Shown here one piece after another: positions 7,864 to 15,240 of a stretch of DNA of 64,000 nucleotides. The notes under the pieces are model-generated. The model was given only the letters and a program-made list of their open reading frames with translations, ran no database searches and was not told where the DNA came from. Origin of the DNA: Bradyrhizobium sp. AUGA SZCCT0283 (GTDB lineage Bacteria; Pseudomonadota; Alphaproteobacteria; Rhizobiales; Xanthobacteraceae); NCBI RefSeq assembly GCF_018130385.1, contig NZ_JAFCLU010000001.1, positions 1-64,000 of the forward strand, read 5' to 3'. The translations under genes were made by a program, and so were the position numbers. Every line of letters starts with the position of its first letter. Within the stretch, counting starts at the first letter, position 1.

Positions 7864-8259
7864 TCAGGCGTGCGCGTGCACATCGACCTCGCACGCACCA
7901 TCCACGCCCGGCGTCGCAAAGGAACGAACCTCGCAGGTGCCATCCCAGCCCGGCATGTGATCGAGATGCAGTTGCATGAATTCCCTCGCGGCCGCGACCG
8001 CCTCTTCCTTGTCGCGCAGCTCGAAGATCGCGTAGCCGCCGATCATTTCCTTGGTCTCGACGAACGGTCCGTCGACCACGCTGAGCTTGCCATCGGTTAT
8101 CTTGACCTGAGCTCCCAGCGAGACCGGCATCAGCCCGCCGCTGTCGATCATGCGGCCGGCCTTGATCTCCCGGTCGGCCAGCTTGGCCATCGCCTCCATC
8201 AAGGCCGGCGTCGGGCCGCGCATGGGCTGGGACGAGGTAACGATATACATGAAGCGCAT
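7864..8259 (-). CDS. YciI-like (DGPF-domain) protein
   Basis: A 131-residue protein starting MRFMYIVTSSQ, with the DGPF signature VVDGPFVETKEMIGGYAIFE that names the family. DGPF/YciI proteins are small dimeric ferredoxin-like proteins that sit next to ECF42 sigma factors and are thought to be their targets or modulators. ATG 8259 is preceded by GGGAG at 8 bases. Stop to sigma start is 31 bases, so they are likely one transcript. Confidence 0.85.
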   Translation of the reverse strand: MRFMYIVTSSQPMRGPTPALMEAMAKLADREIKAGRMIDSGGLMPVSLGAQVKITDGKLSVVDGPFVETKEMIGGYAIFELRDKEEAVAAAREFMQLHLDHMPGWDGTCEVRSFATPGVDGACEVDVHAHA

Positions 8260-8466
8260 TGCGGAACTCCCGTTAAGGCGAGTTGCGGCGGTGATCGCCC
8301 GCAAAACTGGCTCGCTATGGGAGACGACGAACGGGATGGCGCCGGATCGACAGAAGTTTTGGAATTATTTTCGCGGGCCGCTTGCAGGAAATCGGCCGGC
8401 CGGATGATTGCAACCGGGGATGCCGGCGCTGTAGGCTCCCGGAATCAGTGCTCATCGGGGGCAAGC

Positions 8467-8979
8467 ATGAAATCGCGCGGCTATCGATTTGGCGTCCTGG
8501 GTTTCCTGTCGATCCTGGCGGCCATGTTCATTTTCACATCCGCGCCCGCCGGCGCCGCCACCATCGTGGCGCTTGGCGCCAGCAACACATATGGCAAGGG
8601 GGTCGCGCGCAATCAGGCATATCCAGCACAACTCGAGGCGATATTGCGGGCAAAGGGAGCCAACGTCCGTGTCGTCAACGCCGGCATCAACGGCGACACC
8701 ACGGAAGGCATGTTGCAGCGCCTTGAACGTGTCGTGCCGAACGGCACCAGTGCCGTCATCCTGCAGCCCGGCGGCAACGACCGGCGCAAGGGCTCGCCGG
8801 ATCGAACATCGGACATTCAGAGCCGGCTGAGCGCCCGGGGCATACCGGTGATCATGATCGCCAATGGCACGTTCAGGGGATTGCCGCATCAACCCGACGG
8901 CCAGCATCTGACGCCGGAAGGCTACCACATGCTCGCCGAGCATGTGGCTTCTCAGGTCGCCGGAGTCATTGGCCGCTAA
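8467..8979 (+). CDS. Secreted SGNH/GDSL-type esterase
   Basis: A 170-residue protein with an N-terminal signal peptide (hydrophobic run then PAGAAT). SGNH blocks follow: GASNTYG (catalytic Ser), NAGINGDTT (block II Gly), PGGNDRR (block III GGND), and DGQHLTPEGY (catalytic Asp/His). It resembles TesA-type lysophospholipases/arylesterases but is about 20-30 residues shorter between blocks III and V. The 5' end is set by the signal peptide; GGGGGC lies just upstream. It converges with the AprI/Inh gene 15 bases away. Likely a periplasmic ester hydrolase of unknown substrate. Confidence 0.75.
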   Translation: MKSRGYRFGVLGFLSILAAMFIFTSAPAGAATIVALGASNTYGKGVARNQAYPAQLEAILRAKGANVRVVNAGINGDTTEGMLQRLERVVPNGTSAVILQPGGNDRRKGSPDRTSDIQSRLSARGIPVIMIANGTFRGLPHQPDGQHLTPEGYHMLAEHVASQVAGVIGR

Positions 8980-8994
8980 GACACGGCCGCCGGA

Positions 8995-9696
8995 CTATTG
9001 TCCCCGGATCATGATCAGCGGATCGGCCGCGTCAGGCACCCGCCGCCACTGCGCATTGTCGTCAGCCTCGAACTGCCAGATGTCGCCCTTGGCCGACAGC
9101 AGCAGCATCCGGCCGTGATCAAGCCGCCACTGGTTCGGCGCGAAAGCTGCGACCGCGGGATCGCATTTCGGCTTCAAAAACACCTGGAAATTATCGCCGG
9201 TGGCTTCGGTATTGGTCAGCGTCAGGCCGCAGATCGTCTGGCCGTTGCCACGGACCATCGACCAGTCGCCGATCATCTGGTCCATCGACTTGGCGAGCGA
9301 GCGGGCGGCGGCGAGATTCTGCAGGATGTAGACGCCCTCGCCGGTCCGCAAGCCCTCGAAGATGCCGCTCTCGACTTCGGTGAAGTCGATCACCGGCTGG
9401 CCTGCCGCATCCTGCATCCGCACGATATCCAGCCCCTTGATATTCCAGGCCGTGATTTCCTTGGTGAACGGAAGTGCGGCGGCACAGCCGGGCTCAAGCT
9501 CGAGCTTGAGCCCCTGCGGCGACGTATCGCCCTTCAGCGTGACGACGCAGGTCTTGCTGCGCTCGGTGGTGGCAAGCTCCCACTGCCCGATCATGTCCTT
9601 CTTCAGGGTCGAGGCATCCTGCGCCGCGACCTGCGGTGCAAGCGCAAGCAGCGCCGTCAGCGCTGCCACCGTGATGCCCGAACGCCCAGACAACAT
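8995..9696 (-). CDS. Secreted AprI/Inh-family protein with two domains
   Basis: A 233-residue protein with a signal peptide ending VAAQDA and two tandem units that each begin (D/Q)MIG-W: one at DMIGQWELATTERSKTCVV and one at QMIGDWSMVRGNGQTICGL, each with a Cys pair. This matches AprI/Inh metalloprotease inhibitor domains, small lipocalin-like barrels acting in the periplasm. No target protease is encoded nearby. Its ATG overlaps the stop of the dehydrogenase (TGATG), making it the last gene of the ABC operon. Confidence 0.7.
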   Translation of the reverse strand: MLSGRSGITVAALTALLALAPQVAAQDASTLKKDMIGQWELATTERSKTCVVTLKGDTSPQGLKLELEPGCAAALPFTKEITAWNIKGLDIVRMQDAAGQPVIDFTEVESGIFEGLRTGEGVYILQNLAAARSLAKSMDQMIGDWSMVRGNGQTICGLTLTNTEATGDNFQVFLKPKCDPAVAAFAPNQWRLDHGRMLLLSAKGDIWQFEADDNAQWRRVPDAADPLIMIRGQ

Positions 9697-10685
9697 CAGC
9701 GTCCCTTCACCGGGGTTTCCGGAACGGGCGTCAACGGCGCCTTGCCGGCAAACCAGTTTTTCAGATTGTCGACGACAAGCTGATCCATGGCGTTGCGCGT
9801 TACCACCGAAGCTGAGCCGATATGTGGCAACAGCACGACATTTTGCATGGCCTTCAATTCGTCCGGCACGTTCGGCTCGTTGGCGAACACGTCGAGCCCG
9901 GCCGCGAGGATGGCGCCGGATTTCAGCGCCGCGACCAGCGCCGGCTCGTCGACGACGGAGCCGCGGGCGACATTGATCAGAACGCCACGCGGACCGAGCG
10001 CCTTCAGCACGTCGGCATTGATCATCTTGGCGGTGGAAGCGCCGCCGGGCACGATCACGATCAGCGTGTCCACCGCCTTCGCCATTTCCATCAGGTCGGG
10101 ATAGTGCTTGTAGGAGACCGCCGAAGAGGGATTGCGCGAGTGATAGGACACCGGCACGCGCGAGGCATCGAGCCGGCGTCCGATCGCCTGTCCGATGCGG
10201 CCCATGCCGACGATCCCGATCTTGCGGTCGCGCAGCGAACCGACGCTCAGGGGATAGTTCTGGGTCTGCCACAGGCCGGAGCGCAGATAGCGGTCGGCCT
10301 TGACGAACTCGCGCAGGGTCGAAATCAACAAGCCCATCGCGACGTCGGCGACCTCCTCGGTCAGCACGTCGGGCGTGTTGGTGACGACAATGTTGTGCTC
10401 GCGCGCATAGGCGGAATCGACATGGTCGTAGCCGACGCCGAAGCTCGCGACGATTTCGAGCTTCGGAAATTGCGACAGCGCCTTCGCATCGGCCGGCACC
10501 GTGTGATAGGTCACCGCCATGCCGCGGATCTTCGCCACAGTATCGGGCGTCAAGCGCTCAAGGTCGGCGCGGCTCTCCGCCATATGCAGGACGAACTGAT
10601 CCGAAAAGCCGTTTTCCAGGATCGGCCGGATTGGCCCGTAGATCAGGAGATCGATCTTTTCGGACGAAATATTCGCGGCAGCCAT
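9696..10685 (-). CDS. 2-hydroxyacid dehydrogenase (D-isomer family)
   Basis: A 329-residue NAD(P)-dependent enzyme. The Rossmann motif is GIVGMGRIGQAIGRRL, and the catalytic triad is visible: Arg in INVARGSVVDE, Glu in FANEPNVP and His in LLPHIGSAS. It should reduce 2-keto acids such as glyoxylate or hydroxypyruvate to D-hydroxyacids, or the reverse. ATG 10685 overlaps the permease stop (TGATG), so it is co-translated with the importer and probably processes a compound brought in by it. Confidence 0.85.
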   Translation of the reverse strand: MAAANISSEKIDLLIYGPIRPILENGFSDQFVLHMAESRADLERLTPDTVAKIRGMAVTYHTVPADAKALSQFPKLEIVASFGVGYDHVDSAYAREHNIVVTNTPDVLTEEVADVAMGLLISTLREFVKADRYLRSGLWQTQNYPLSVGSLRDRKIGIVGMGRIGQAIGRRLDASRVPVSYHSRNPSSAVSYKHYPDLMEMAKAVDTLIVIVPGGASTAKMINADVLKALGPRGVLINVARGSVVDEPALVAALKSGAILAAGLDVFANEPNVPDELKAMQNVVLLPHIGSASVVTRNAMDQLVVDNLKNWFAGKAPLTPVPETPVKGR

Positions 10686-11473
10686 CAATTTTCCTTTCCA
10701 AGCGCGCTCTCATGCCAGCGCCGTAGTACCAGATGCGAAACTAGCGCCAGCAGCCCATAGATGACAATCCCGGCCACGGACAGCAACAGCAACGCGGCGA
10801 ACATTCGGGGAATGTTGAGGCGATAGCCGGACTCGGCGATCCGGAAGGCAAGGCCGGAGCCGGCGCCCGCGGTGCCCGCCGCGATTTCGGCGACCACGGC
10901 GCCGATCAGCGACAGGCCGCCCGCGATCCGCAAGCCGCCGAGAATATACGGCAGCGCCGCCGGCAATTTCAGGAACCGCAGCGTCTGCAGCCGCGACGCG
11001 CCATAGAGCTGAAACAGCCCGGCCAGATTGCGGTCCACCGAATTCAGCCCGAGCGTGGTGTTGGACAGGACCGGAAAGAAACCGACGATCCAGGCGCAGA
11101 CGATGACCGCGGTCTGCTGCGGCAGATAGATCAGCAACAGCGGCGCAATTGCGATCACCGGCGTGACCTGCAGAATCACCGCATAGGGAAACAGCGAATA
11201 TTCCAGCCATTTCGACTGATTGAACAACAGCGCCAGCGCGACGCCGCCGACGGCCGCGGCGACAAATCCTTCCAGCGTGGTGAGCAAGGTGACGCCGAGC
11301 GATTCCGACAGCACCGGCCAGTCGCCGACGAGCGTCTGAAACACGACAAAGGGGCTCGGCAGCACGTAGGGCTGGATGTCGTTGACGCGCACCACGAGTT
11401 CCCAGAAGCCCAGGCCCGCGGCGAACACGGCTGCGGGCATCAGCATCCGGCCGATATTCTGGAAGGAGCTCAT
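10685..11473 (-). CDS. ABC transporter permease, SsuC/TauC/ThiX-like
   Basis: A 262-residue membrane protein with six or so membrane helices and the permease EAA-like loop (GASRLQTLRFLKLPAALPYI). It forms the inner-membrane channel for the importer encoded around it. Start ATG 11473 overlaps the ATPase stop (ATGA). Sequence style is that of the nitrate/sulfonate/taurine/pyrimidine-precursor group; the substrate cannot be read from it. Confidence 0.85.
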   Translation of the reverse strand: MSSFQNIGRMLMPAAVFAAGLGFWELVVRVNDIQPYVLPSPFVVFQTLVGDWPVLSESLGVTLLTTLEGFVAAAVGGVALALLFNQSKWLEYSLFPYAVILQVTPVIAIAPLLLIYLPQQTAVIVCAWIVGFFPVLSNTTLGLNSVDRNLAGLFQLYGASRLQTLRFLKLPAALPYILGGLRIAGGLSLIGAVVAEIAAGTAGAGSGLAFRIAESGYRLNIPRMFAALLLLSVAGIVIYGLLALVSHLVLRRWHESALGKEN

Positions 11474-12282
11474 GCGCTGCGCTGCCCGGAATAGGAAGGC
11501 GCGAGCGCGCTGGAGACCTCGCGGCAATAGCCGGCATATTCGGCCGAGGTGCGAAACTCCTCACCGCGCGGCTCCACCGTGGCGATGCGAAACGCGCTTG
11601 CCAAGCGGCCCGGCCGCGCCGTCATCACGAGCACCCGCTGCGACAGATAGACCGACTCGAATACCGAATGGGTGACGAAGATGACGGTCTTGTGCAGCTT
11701 GCGCCACAGCGCCAGCAGGTCGTTGTTGAGCCGAAAGCGCGTGATCTCGTCGAGCGCCGCGAACGGCTCGTCCAGCAGCAGAATATCCGGGTCGGTGACG
11801 AGCGCGCGCGCCAGCGAGACCCGCATCTTCATGCCGCCGGACAATTCGCGGGGGTATGCATCGGCAAATTCGGCAAGACCGACCTGAGCCAGCGCCTCCT
11901 CGATGCGGCTGTCGGCGTCAGTCGCCGGCGCGTGCGAAAGTTTCAGCGGCAGGCGAACGTTTTCGCGCACGCTTGCCCACGGCATCAACGTCGGCTCCTG
12001 AAACACGAAGCCGATGGGATGCCGCCCATCCTTCCTGTTGGCGCGGTGCGAAACATTCACCGTCCCTGCGCTCGGCGCGCTGAGCCCTGCGATCAGCCGC
12101 AACGCGGTCGATTTTCCGCAGCCGGACGGCCCGAGCAACGAGACGAATTCACCTTTTGCAACATCGAGATCGAGCGGCCCGAGCGCGGCCACGCCGTTAT
12201 CATAGATCTTGGTAACGGCGCGCAGACGCACTGCAAGGCCCGCCGCATCGATATCCATCTCGGACACAGCGGGCTCGGCCAT
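11470..12282 (-). CDS. ABC transporter ATP-binding protein, SsuB/TauB-like
   Basis: A 270-residue ATPase with Walker A GPSGCGKST, Q-loop FVFQEPTLMPW, signature LSGGM, Walker B ILLLDEP and the H-switch VTHS. It powers the importer with the permease downstream (4-base overlap) and the binding protein upstream (6-base gap). The N-terminus has a short extra stretch before the first strand; downstream in-frame starts are possible. Confidence 0.9.
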   Translation of the reverse strand: MAEPAVSEMDIDAAGLAVRLRAVTKIYDNGVAALGPLDLDVAKGEFVSLLGPSGCGKSTALRLIAGLSAPSAGTVNVSHRANRKDGRHPIGFVFQEPTLMPWASVRENVRLPLKLSHAPATDADSRIEEALAQVGLAEFADAYPRELSGGMKMRVSLARALVTDPDILLLDEPFAALDEITRFRLNNDLLALWRKLHKTVIFVTHSVFESVYLSQRVLVMTARPGRLASAFRIATVEPRGEEFRTSAEYAGYCREVSSALAPSYSGQRSA

Positions 12283-12288
12283 CTCGCC

Positions 12289-13308
12289 TCAGTTCTTCGG
12301 TCGCAGATCGACACCAACGCCCTTGTTGACGAAGCGAAGCGTATAGGCCTGGCGGTAATCGATATCGCGGCGAACCACGCCGGCCCGCACCATCTTGTCA
12401 AAGAAGCTCGCCACCCGCGCGTCGTTCATGGCGCCGATGCCGTCGCGCAAGGTATCGCCGGAATCGACGATGCCGTATTCCTTCATCTTGGCGACGGAGT
12501 AGCCGAGCAGCTCGTCGGTCATTTCCGGGTTCATCTTCTTGATCATCGCATTGCCGGCCGAATTGTCGCCGTACAGATAATTGTACCAGCCGATGGCGGA
12601 AGCATCGACGAAGCGCTGCACGAGGTCGGGCGTCTTGTCGACGATCTCGCGGCGGGTCTCGATCAGCGTCGAATAGGCGTTGAAGCCGTGATCGGCGAGC
12701 AGGATCACGCCCGGCTTGAAGCCCGCCGCCTTCTCGACGGCGTAGGGCTCCGATGTGACATAGCCCTGCATCGCGCTCTGCTTGTTCACGATAAAGGGCT
12801 GCGAATTGAAGGTGTAGGGTTTCACCTTGCTCTCGCTGAACCCGTATTCGGACTTCAGCCACTGGAAATAGCTCGTGACGCCTTCCTTGGACACCAGCAG
12901 CGTCAGCGGCTTGAGATCTTCGAGTTTTGTAATTTTGCTTTCCGGATGGGTGAGGAAGACCTGCGGATCCTTCTGGAAGATGGCGGCGACCGCGACCAGC
13001 GGCACGTTGTTGGCGACCGCGTCGAACGATTGCAGCGTGTTCGCGCTCATGAAGAAGTCGAGCTTGCCGGCGGTCAGCAGGATGCGGTTGTTGGTGTTGG
13101 GGCCTCCCGGCACGATGGTGACATCGAGGCCATATTTCTTGTAGGTGCCGTCGGCAACAGCCTGGAAGAAGCCGCCATGCTCGGCCTCCGCGACCCAGTT
13201 GGTTCCAAACGACACCTTGTCGAGGGTCTGCGCACGCGCCGGCGTCAGCGCCGCAGCCAGCGCCAGAAGGCCTGCGGTTAACGCTCGCGACAAAAAGGCC
13301 GGGTTCAT
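12289..13308 (-). CDS. ABC substrate-binding protein, NMT1/THI5-like
   Basis: A 339-residue periplasmic protein with a signal peptide ending TPARAQT. The mature part begins KVSFGTNWVAEAEHGGFFQA and continues YKKYGLDVTIVPGGP and LTAGKLDFFM, the hallmarks of NMT1/THI5-like binding proteins that capture pyrimidine precursors, sulfonates or similar small molecules. Start ATG 13308 is chosen because it begins the signal peptide. It is first in the operon; the 147-bp gap to the divergent creatininase gene must hold both promoters. Confidence 0.85.
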   Translation of the reverse strand: MNPAFLSRALTAGLLALAAALTPARAQTLDKVSFGTNWVAEAEHGGFFQAVADGTYKKYGLDVTIVPGGPNTNNRILLTAGKLDFFMSANTLQSFDAVANNVPLVAVAAIFQKDPQVFLTHPESKITKLEDLKPLTLLVSKEGVTSYFQWLKSEYGFSESKVKPYTFNSQPFIVNKQSAMQGYVTSEPYAVEKAAGFKPGVILLADHGFNAYSTLIETRREIVDKTPDLVQRFVDASAIGWYNYLYGDNSAGNAMIKKMNPEMTDELLGYSVAKMKEYGIVDSGDTLRDGIGAMNDARVASFFDKMVRAGVVRRDIDYRQAYTLRFVNKGVGVDLRPKN

Positions 13309-13455
13309 GGTTGGACTCCGTCGATCGTTTTGGCCCATGATGGGAGGCTATGGACGTGGATCACGTCCCTCGGGGGTTTATCCAAGGCGCGGATAGCATC
13401 CCCGGAATATCTAACAAACTACCCCGCAAATTCATCCAAAGAAACGCTTCGCTCG

Positions 13456-14271
13456 ATGGCTTCAACCGTTCCGCCCCGCGACTGGACCGAGATCCACTGG
13501 CCCGACATCGCCAGGGCGGACGCCGCGCGCTGGATCGCGGTGCTGCCGCTGGCGGCGACCGAACAGCACGGCCCGCATCTGCCGCTGGAAACCGACGTCC
13601 TGATCGGCGAGGCCTATCTGGCGCGGGTGCGCGAACTGTTGCCTGTCGCGCTTCCCGTCACCTTTCTGCCACTGGAGCCGGTCGGCATTTCCACCGAGCA
13701 TATCGATTATCCGGGTACGCTGACGCTGCCGACCGATGTCGCGCTGAAAGAATGGATGGCGATCGGCGAGCGCGTTGCGCAAGCCGGCATCCGCAAGCTG
13801 GTGATCGTGACCAGCCACGGCGGCAACAGCGCGGCGATGTCGCTGGTGGCGCAGGATCTGCGCGCGCATCACGGGCTTCTCGTGGTCACCACGAGCTGGT
13901 CGCGCTTCGGTGCGCCGGATGGACTGTTTTCCGCGGAAGAGCTGCGTCACGGCATCCATGGCGGCGCGGTCGAGACTTCGATCATGCTGGCGCGCTATCC
14001 GCACACCGTGCGGACAGAAGCGATCGCCGATTTTCATCCGGCCAGCATCGCGATGGAGAAAGAATTTCGCTGGCTCTCCGCGCATCGGCCGGTCCCCTTC
14101 GCGTGGCAGACGCAGGACCTGCATGAAAGCGGCGCGGTCGGCGACGCCACCAAAGCCTCCGCGGAAAAAGGCGAACGACTGCTCGATCACGGCGCGCGCG
14201 CGTTCTGCGAATTGCTCGACGACGTCGACAAATTCGATCCGGAATTGTTTCTTCGCAGGCCAAGGAATTGA
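13456..14271 (+). CDS. Creatininase-family amidohydrolase
   Basis: A 271-residue cytosolic enzyme with the family's metal-site motifs: AATEQHGPHLPLETD (Glu, His, Asp), STEHIDYPGT, TSHGGN and HGGAVETS. Members hydrolyse cyclic amides (creatinine, formamide intermediates of riboflavin/F420 routes, mycofactocin precursor). ATG 13456 precedes the first conserved strand by about 17 residues. It is divergent from the ABC operon; its position suggests that the imported compound may have a hydrolysable amide, but this is inference. Confidence 0.85.
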   Translation: MASTVPPRDWTEIHWPDIARADAARWIAVLPLAATEQHGPHLPLETDVLIGEAYLARVRELLPVALPVTFLPLEPVGISTEHIDYPGTLTLPTDVALKEWMAIGERVAQAGIRKLVIVTSHGGNSAAMSLVAQDLRAHHGLLVVTTSWSRFGAPDGLFSAEELRHGIHGGAVETSIMLARYPHTVRTEAIADFHPASIAMEKEFRWLSAHRPVPFAWQTQDLHESGAVGDATKASAEKGERLLDHGARAFCELLDDVDKFDPELFLRRPRN

Positions 14272-14407
14272 GCTAACTATTTGTAATATCTAAGAAATAA
14301 ATGACGAAACCATATTTCCAAGCGCGTTTTCGAACCGCTTTCCAACACGCTCCGTCCAACTGGGCATGCGGACCACAATGGCCGCTCAACGCAGGATGGA
14401 GACTTCC

Positions 14408-14671
14408 ATGTCGATCAAGACCAAGTTCGCCGCTCTCGCTCTCGCTACCCTTGCCGTTACCGGCACGATTGCATCATCCACCACCCAGGCGCAGGCCAAG
14501 CCGCTCGGCTGGGGCATTGGAGCCGGCCTCGTCGGCGCCGCGATTGTCGGTACCGCCATCGCCGCCAGCAACGACGGTTACTACTACGACGGCTATCGCC
14601 GCTGCGGTTGGGTTCGCCAGTTCGACGCTTTCGGCAATTACATCGGCCGCGTCCGGACCTGCGGTTACTGA
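14408..14671 (+). CDS. Small secreted protein with Gly/Ala hydrophobic segment
   Basis: An 87-residue protein with a signal peptide (MSIKTKFAALALATLAVTG... TQAQAK), a GWGIGAGLVGAAIVG segment that could span or dip into a membrane, and a Tyr/Arg-rich end (YYYDGYRRCGW, VRTCGY) with two Cys. Such short proteins are common in Bradyrhizobium; function is unknown. ATG 14408 is chosen from the signal peptide, with GGAG 8-9 bases upstream; two earlier in-frame ATGs exist. Confidence 0.65.
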   Translation: MSIKTKFAALALATLAVTGTIASSTTQAQAKPLGWGIGAGLVGAAIVGTAIAASNDGYYYDGYRRCGWVRQFDAFGNYIGRVRTCGY

Positions 14672-14736
14672 TTTCTGCGGCTGACTTGGTTGCTGTTTGA
14701 GAAGCGTCTTTCTTCAAGCGAACCACTTCAAACCCT

Positions 14737-14868
14737 GAAAACGCTTCTTCTTGTTTGACGCGTTTTCTTCACGCGAACCGGAATGCCACTTCGCTCGAAA
14801 ACGCTTCTTCTTGTTTGACGCGTTTTCTTCACGCGAACCGGAATACCACTTCGCTCGAAAACGCTTCT
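14737..14868. repeat. 60-bp tandem repeat, 2.2 copies
   Basis: A 60-bp unit (14737-14796) starting GAAAACGCTTCTTCTTG is followed by a near-identical copy (14797-14856, one difference: ATGCC vs ATACC) and the first 12 bases of a third. A diverged, shortened copy precedes it (from about 14704). The core, CGCGTTTTCTTCACGCGAAC plus CACTTCGCTCGAAAACG, recurs inverted at 51853-51897, so it is a dispersed family here expanded in tandem. Confidence 0.85.
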
Positions 14869-14919
14869 GTCGTGGATTTGCGTCCGGCACGGGCGCCTCA
14901 TCCACCCCCGTGCTGAACC

Positions 14920-14957
14920 GACCCGCCCGGTTGTCCCCCCGGGCGGGTCAACTTTTT
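14920..14957 (+). terminator. Rho-independent terminator
   Basis: GACCCGCCCGG (14920-14930) pairs perfectly with CCGGGCGGGTC (14939-14949), followed by AAC and TTTTT. It would stop transcripts reading rightward from the small secreted gene through the tandem repeats, about 250 bp after its stop. Confidence 0.6.
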
Positions 14958-15240
14958 GGGGGGTGGAGGCCCGGCCGCAGAGCCGACGCGTCGCGAAGTG
15001 GCCGCGATGCCCCCGAACGCCCGTCAGCGATCTGTCCGAACGGTAGCTGCTGCGGCGCCCACGTGCCGGGCTGAATGTTGCAGCCACGTCACGCGCTGGC
15101 GCCATCTAACCATTTGTGGTCGGCCCCTTCTTGCTATTGCGAATTACTTGCAATAAGGATCGAGGCGTAAATGGCGGAATGATCCCGGTCTGGCGCTGAC
15201 CGGGGGACCGCAGGAAATCCGATCGGGGGCGACGGGGTTG
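14958..15240. other. Intergenic region before the porin gene
   Basis: About 280 bp with no convincing gene. It should contain the promoter of the porin gene. I see no clear -35/-10 pair; an AT-richer stretch near 15127-15165 (TTGCTATTGCGAATTACTTG...) is the best candidate. Confidence 0.35.

Noticed and set aside
11668..13281. A 537-codon open frame opposite the first ABC transporter genes
   Set aside because: Antisense shadow; the minus strand carries full Walker and binding-protein motifs.
14714..14905. Minus-strand repeat protein with two KKKRFRAKWxSGSREENASN units
   Set aside because: It is the translation of the 60-bp non-coding tandem repeat; the period is a multiple of three by chance, and there is no ribosome site.
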